From UKL13-3 sp943369665 (GTDB lineage: Bacteria; Bacteroidota; Bacteroidia; UKL13-3), in contig CALRNX020000007.1 in assembly GCA_943369665.1 (NCBI GenBank), forward strand, positions 62,001-126,000: 64,000 nt of DNA, given 5' to 3'. The first letter of the stretch is position 1, and every line of letters begins with the position of its first letter. Below the pieces are notes generated by a model, which did no database searches, was not told the DNA's origin, and worked only from the letters and a program-made list of their open reading frames with translations. Both the position numbers and the translations under genes were made by a program. Positions 59,514 to 64,000 of this stretch are shown here, in pieces.

Positions 59514-61214
59514 TCAAACACTATCAAAATCCCATTTTTTCATCGCAAAAGAATGGATAGCAGCATGTCGCTTATCAATAGCAGCTTTATTCCATTCAGG
59601 CAAATCAGGAGTACCTTCTGCAAAAGTCTTTATCTCACCCTGCTGATTTAACAGCGGATTTTGATTGTATGAATCAAGTTTCTCCTTGAAGGGTCTATTG
59701 CCAATTGAAGCGTTATGCGACCCTGAAATCAGCATTAAATTACCTAAACAATTCAGGTATCCCTTTTTGAAGTCTTCGGTGTACATATTTGTTACCGGAT
59801 CAACCTCATATCCTGACTCAATTGCTTCACCTGAAGGCGGTGTCTGTGGCGAAATATGTTCTATTTGTTCCCGTTCTAATTTCATTGATCCCACCAAGTA
59901 TCCTTTATTCTGAATACTTGCCTCATAGTGCCAAAGTAAATACCTTAGAACACCATTTTCGTACATCCATTCATCCAGTGTATTCTCCGTTCTTTCATCT
60001 CCCCAGTACCACGATTCATTCAGCTTATTTTTAAGTGATTGTTGTAATTGATCTACATCTCCCATAAAACCAGATAAAATCTCGTTTAATCGAGCAATAA
60101 TATCAGCCCTGCTATTCATCAAATTGTAACGAAAGACCAATATTTCCATAATATGAAACAGCTTTGACAACTTCACATTGTCATTGCCAAAGTACTTATA
60201 TCCTTTGATCAGGAAAGCGTACACAAAAGCAGGAATTTCTAGCCTCCTAAGGTCAAGCAGATAATTATCCGTGCTTGCCTCCATCTTTTTAATATTTGAA
60301 AATGTGGTATGTAGTTCATCAATGAAAGTCATAATCCACTTGACCTTATCCGTTTGCTTTTTGAACAACTCCTTGATATCATCCAATGTCCTGTATGAAT
60401 AACCTTTCACATAGGCATTGCAGTGGTAAATCAGAATGCTATCCTCGTTTAAGCCTTTGATATCATTGATGAGAAAGTATATCAGCTTAAACACCTCAGA
60501 TACCTGATCAATGTTCGACTCTGTTTCCTTGGCATCACTGTTAACATACATCTGATACATGAAGTATGATTTTAACCGCTCCATGTTGGTTAAGTCTTTA
60601 CCCCGGTTGTTTTGCAGTTCAAACATCAATGCGGCATCCTTCTTGCCCTGCAATTCAATTGTCGTTACTTCAGTTGCTTCAATTTTATCCAGCAATGCTA
60701 AGAGAAAGTCCGTTGACTTCTCCTGCAACTCCTTAGTAAAATAAGTCCGGGCATTCTTTATTCTTAACTGAGAGGGGGTTGACGTTTCAAAATTGGCATT
60801 CCCATCTATAATCAATGAATCATAACAGGGCATGTCATACGTAACCGGCCTCAGCTTCTTATTTCCACTATCCTTAAAGTATATCTTCTGTTTACTCTCA
60901 AGTGATATATCAAATTTTTCCCCACTTTCAGATCGTTTAAGTAAAATGGAAAGCAGTGAGCGCATGAAGATAGTAAGTGTAGTCAGCCGTTGCTGCCCAT
61001 CAATAACCTCATACTGTACCCCCTTCTTTATCGTTTCAAGTAGGATATTTCCAAAGAAGTAATTGTTATTGCCTTCTACCTGTTCAACAATGTCCTCTAA
61101 AAAGGTTTTCCATTCTTTCTGTTCCCATGAGTATGCCCTTTGATAGACTGGGATAACAAATGACTTTTGAGAACTATCAAATAGTTCTAAGAGATTCTTG
61201 TGATAAAAATTCAT
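59514..61214 (-). CDS. GmrSD-type restriction protein (DUF262 plus DUF1524)
   Basis: A 566-aa single-chain protein. The DUF262 half shows VIPVYQRAYSWEQKEW, FFGNILLE and VIDGQQRLTTL (residues 20-80). The DUF1524 half at the C-terminus shows the HNH-type IEHISPQTPPSG and LGNLMLISGSHNASIGNRPF. Members of this family cut modified phage DNA (for example glucosylated cytosine) using an NTP-binding DUF262 domain. It follows the 85-aa gene by 20 bases, in the same direction. Confidence 0.9.
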   Translation of the reverse strand: MNFYHKNLLELFDSSQKSFVIPVYQRAYSWEQKEWKTFLEDIVEQVEGNNNYFFGNILLETIKKGVQYEVIDGQQRLTTLTIFMRSLLSILLKRSESGEKFDISLESKQKIYFKDSGNKKLRPVTYDMPCYDSLIIDGNANFETSTPSQLRIKNARTYFTKELQEKSTDFLLALLDKIEATEVTTIELQGKKDAALMFELQNNRGKDLTNMERLKSYFMYQMYVNSDAKETESNIDQVSEVFKLIYFLINDIKGLNEDSILIYHCNAYVKGYSYRTLDDIKELFKKQTDKVKWIMTFIDELHTTFSNIKKMEASTDNYLLDLRRLEIPAFVYAFLIKGYKYFGNDNVKLSKLFHIMEILVFRYNLMNSRADIIARLNEILSGFMGDVDQLQQSLKNKLNESWYWGDERTENTLDEWMYENGVLRYLLWHYEASIQNKGYLVGSMKLEREQIEHISPQTPPSGEAIESGYEVDPVTNMYTEDFKKGYLNCLGNLMLISGSHNASIGNRPFKEKLDSYNQNPLLNQQGEIKTFAEGTPDLPEWNKAAIDKRHAAIHSFAMKKWDFDSV

Positions 61215-61234
61215 ATTGGCTTCGAATAAAAATA

Positions 61235-61492
61235 TTAATAAGCTAACCTATCGTCCCATATTTTGTCCCATAGCTGTCTCACATTATGAGTGTCAGAAGA
61301 AGGGAGTTCAATACCAAACGAAGCTGCCACATCCCTTGCTGCTTCCTTAGCAACAACTTCTGAGTAAACATGGTATTCCCAATTGTTATTTGCATCATCC
61401 CAAAATCTCATTACAATATAATTATGTCCGAGTCCGTCTCTTACTGTGCGCATTTCAGAACGAGGAGCTGAGTTTTTAAGTCTTATAGTCAT
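61235..61492 (-). CDS. Small unassigned protein
   Basis: An 85-aa soluble protein (GHNYIVMRFWDDANNNWEYH, SEVVAKEAARDVAASFGIEL). No family. It lies between the GmrSD-like gene and the 337-aa gene in the same direction with gaps of 20 and 27 bases, so it is probably co-transcribed with them. Confidence 0.6.
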   Translation of the reverse strand: MTIRLKNSAPRSEMRTVRDGLGHNYIVMRFWDDANNNWEYHVYSEVVAKEAARDVAASFGIELPSSDTHNVRQLWDKIWDDRLAY

Positions 61493-61519
61493 AGTTTCCT
61501 TTTTGAGATTTATTATCCT

Positions 61520-62533
61520 TTATTGAAAAAAATCAATTAAGCTTTTTGCCTTTTCAATAAATTGAGGGCTTAATGCGCTTATGCTTACTCCTTCCAAAAT
61601 TGTTCGGATTGTTTTGAGAGTTTCTTTAATAATAGCTCCTTTGGGTTTAGGTGACTTGGTTTGAACTTCGGCTGTTTCAATCTCAGCAATTATTTCATCT
61701 CTTAACTCAGCAGATAGACTTAATGCATCAATTGATTGCCTTAATTCAAGTAAAAACAGCTTAAGTTCATTCAAACCTTCAGCACTATTAACGGTAATAA
61801 TTTGAGAAGAGTCAATACTTCCTTGTTGGACAGAAGAATTCACCATGCTATGAATATTTACAATATTAGTAGTTGAAGATTGTTGTATAGGTTCATCTTT
61901 TGAACTCTCACGTTCAATTTCTTGAAGAGCATGCACACCCGCTGCCGTAATCTTTGCATGAAAAGTACCAAGTCCAGGATGAAGTTCAATTACTCCATTA
62001 TAATCCAATATCTTGGCTAATTCCCTAATCTCGTCATGGTGATTTAAACGAACCTCGTTTGATTCAAAAAGATACTTTATGGGATGATATCCTCCGGTAT
62101 TTATTTGATTTAATTTCCTTAAAAAGAATAGTATTTTTTCATCTTGAGTGAATGAATCTCTACCTTTAGAATCATAAGAATCTCCGAACACTAATGGATC
62201 ACTTATGGATGCAAGTTTCAAACAATATGCTAGTTCAGAAACCGTTTCTTTAAATATTTCCTGATGTTCACTTTTTCTATACTCAAAGTCCGTTCTAGTG
62301 CTATGAAAGCGATTGCCTCCTGCACTTCTGAACTCATTGATAAGATAATTATTGCTTTCTCCGAAAGCAGTCTTCAAAAACTCGAAAGATCGATTTTCCC
62401 AATCCTTTAATTCTTCCTTCGATTTAGCAAGCTCTTCTTCAGTGGTTATTCTGTTCTTTGTCAAAGGATCACCTTCAGCGACATATTTATTTATTGTCTC
62501 TTTAAATTCTGTAAATGGTATGGCAAGTTTCAT
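61520..62533 (-). CDS. Unassigned defence-island protein, paralogue of 28861-29880
   Basis: A 337-aa protein sharing the layout and many blocks with the 339-aa protein of region 3: FLKTAFGESNNYLINEFRSA, GGYHPIKYLFE, NIHSMVNSSVQQGS. The presence of one copy next to each cargo set suggests a common accessory gene of such islands. Family unknown. Confidence 0.6.
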   Translation of the reverse strand: MKLAIPFTEFKETINKYVAEGDPLTKNRITTEEELAKSKEELKDWENRSFEFLKTAFGESNNYLINEFRSAGGNRFHSTRTDFEYRKSEHQEIFKETVSELAYCLKLASISDPLVFGDSYDSKGRDSFTQDEKILFFLRKLNQINTGGYHPIKYLFESNEVRLNHHDEIRELAKILDYNGVIELHPGLGTFHAKITAAGVHALQEIERESSKDEPIQQSSTTNIVNIHSMVNSSVQQGSIDSSQIITVNSAEGLNELKLFLLELRQSIDALSLSAELRDEIIAEIETAEVQTKSPKPKGAIIKETLKTIRTILEGVSISALSPQFIEKAKSLIDFFQ

Positions 62534-62554
62534 AAGTAGTTAAATTAATAGTTA

Positions 62555-63994
62555 CTAGCTTTTACTTGGTTCAAAGCCAATTATTTTTGCAATTTGAAAA
62601 ATCTTTGCAAGATCTAACAAATGTTCTTTCTTAAACAAATCAAAAGTTTTTCGAACATCTTCTTCCAAGAATGACACATCTATATAATTCTGATATTGAA
62701 CAATGAATTGTTTCATGCTTAATAATTCTTCCATTTCACTATTCATCCAAGTTGTTACTTCATATACATTGTCCTTAATTGATGGAAGTTTCTCTTGAAT
62801 TTCATTATTAGTTACTGTATCAATATCTAAAACAAATTCAAGTTCTGTTGTATTAAACACAAAAGTGTCCTTGAGTTTTTTCCATGCTGAGCCAAATTTG
62901 TTGTGAAGATCAAATGCTAGGTTATAAAGAAACTCTGGAAGCACCGCTTCCTTAAGATGTTTAATTCGTGGTTCAAACAGCGAATATTGGCCTTTGTCGG
63001 TAACACCTTTGACAAGATCGAAATAATAGCAAAAATCCTTACATGTTACAAACTCTGTTATGTCTGCCTTGCTAATCAAACGATGCAGCCAATTTGCTTC
63101 GGTATCTAATCCATTAAATATTCTAAGACTTTCTACTAAATCAAGAAGCACATCCTTACATAACAAATCAATATCTTCTCTTACTTCAACACCTTTATGC
63201 AGAAAAACATTTCTTTGATTTGGAACTTCAAAAGCGAAATAATCTAGCTGAGTTTCGCTATGAGGGTGATATTCTTGAATGAAATTAACTTTATCAGAAA
63301 GGGATGCTTTAGGATTGAAATATTGTGGATCACACATAATACACATATCCCCATACAATCCTTCAATTTGGGTTAACCCAAGACCATAAAACGCAAACCA
63401 TTTTCTTTGCTCAAATAACTCTTTCAATTCGGCAAATATTAGTTTTCGCTGAGGATGAATTGATGGATTATAGTTAACTAAACTTATTAAAAACGAGAGT
63501 GAGTTACTAAGAGGGAGTTTCACCTCTAACTCATCATAAAACAATCTCTTATTCGCCTTATACTTTTTAACCAATTCCCTTGACTCACTAATTGTCATTT
63601 CCAACACTCGATGACTAACATTGTCTATTAGTTCTGAATCGAAAAACTTTTTAGAGTCAGGATATGGCATTCGATATGGCCTGTCTCTGAAAGGTTCGTT
63701 AATTTGCCAAATCAACCCAAGCCCATCTGTTCCGACAGCTTTTTGCAAAGCTCGATTCCTAAGTCCATTTGCTAAATATTCTTGAATTTTAGTACGCTCT
63801 TCAATGCAACGATTGTAAAAATCCAGTGTTGTCCTTTGAGCATGCCCCCTTGGAGTTTCATTATTTCGGATAAACTCTTCCTGTTCATATTTTGAAATAT
63901 ACCCCTGAATAGTATTCAAATCAGACTCTACTGTGGCAAGTAAACGATCATAAACAACTCCCGGTGGATATCTATAACCAACGAAAATCTCCAT
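62555..63994 (-). CDS. Unassigned 479-aa protein
   Basis: A soluble, mostly helical protein starting MEIFVGYRYPPGVVYDRLLA. No recognised domain or catalytic motif; CIMCDP near residue 235 is not a clear zinc site. It is the first visible gene of the cargo operon of element 2 on this strand, 21 bases before the 337-aa gene. Its start lies close to the window edge but appears complete. Confidence 0.6.
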   Translation of the reverse strand: MEIFVGYRYPPGVVYDRLLATVESDLNTIQGYISKYEQEEFIRNNETPRGHAQRTTLDFYNRCIEERTKIQEYLANGLRNRALQKAVGTDGLGLIWQINEPFRDRPYRMPYPDSKKFFDSELIDNVSHRVLEMTISESRELVKKYKANKRLFYDELEVKLPLSNSLSFLISLVNYNPSIHPQRKLIFAELKELFEQRKWFAFYGLGLTQIEGLYGDMCIMCDPQYFNPKASLSDKVNFIQEYHPHSETQLDYFAFEVPNQRNVFLHKGVEVREDIDLLCKDVLLDLVESLRIFNGLDTEANWLHRLISKADITEFVTCKDFCYYFDLVKGVTDKGQYSLFEPRIKHLKEAVLPEFLYNLAFDLHNKFGSAWKKLKDTFVFNTTELEFVLDIDTVTNNEIQEKLPSIKDNVYEVTTWMNSEMEELLSMKQFIVQYQNYIDVSFLEEDVRKTFDLFKKEHLLDLAKIFQIAKIIGFEPSKS

Positions 63995-64000
63995 AAACGT

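Noticed and set aside
1..64000. tRNA or rRNA genes
   Set aside because: No cloverleaf with the conserved TTCGANTC arm and no rRNA-like conserved stretch was noticed.

Overview
The window looks like a Bacteroidota chromosome, probably from the Chitinophagia/Sphingobacteriia/Cytophagia part of the phylum. Three things point there: promoters matching the Bacteroidota TTG-N19-TAnnTTTG form, a secreted fibre-like protein with a C-terminal module common in that phylum, and RHS tails with the FNGKE..DNE core. Most of the window is accessory DNA. No tRNA, rRNA or CRISPR array was seen.

Region 1 (1-14.4 kb). A gene end and a secreted fibre-like protein are followed by an array of displaced RHS toxin tips with their immunity genes, all on the minus strand. 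The first member (12.25-14.4 kb) still has an RHS core, a zincin-like domain and a Hint domain. Seven further immunity-like genes or remnants lie downstream, most preceded by a short piece of toxin C-terminus that often overlaps the immunity start. About 270-bp elements with an inverted palindrome at each end (REPIN/MITE-like) separate the units. One of them contains a RAYT-type HUH transposase gene, the likely mobiliser.

Region 2 (14.4-20.3 kb) and its paralogue (53.6-58.7 kb). Two related mobile-element cores each carry two tandem tyrosine recombinases (one with degenerate catalytic residues), a small coupled ORF over a repeated inverted-repeat site, a 604/605-aa P-loop ATPase with a winged helix, a truncated DnaG/TOPRIM-like protein and a conserved noncoding stretch. 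Each abuts an RHS tail that has lost its 5' part, with the same short terminator at the junction.

Region 3 (20.4-32.9 kb) is a defence island. One tight minus-strand operon encodes an XRE regulator, type III Res and Mod, a catalytically degenerate Argonaute and a SIR2 NADase-like protein. Behind it lie four unassigned genes, including a possible nuclease, a membrane-anchored winged-helix protein and an HNH-like protein.

Region 4 (33.0-52.2 kb) is a virus-like block led by an XRE-ImmA-type regulator. A long plus-strand operon encodes many small membrane-anchored proteins, a transglutaminase-like protein, a candidate capsid protein followed by three small beta-rich proteins, a peptidoglycan-binding protein, a T7-lysozyme-like amidase, a long repeat fibre with a phage-type C-terminus, a Dam-like methylase and a RecA-like ATPase. 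No terminase, portal, sheath or tape-measure gene was recognised. It may be an undescribed tailless virus or a derived element. Just after it lies a roughly 180-nt rod-shaped structured RNA candidate with its own promoter and terminator.

Region 5 (52.3-64 kb) holds a second RHS tail with a candidate immunity gene, the second recombinase core, and cargo including an HNH protein, a GmrSD-type (DUF262/DUF1524) restriction protein and unassigned genes, one of them a paralogue of a gene in region 3.
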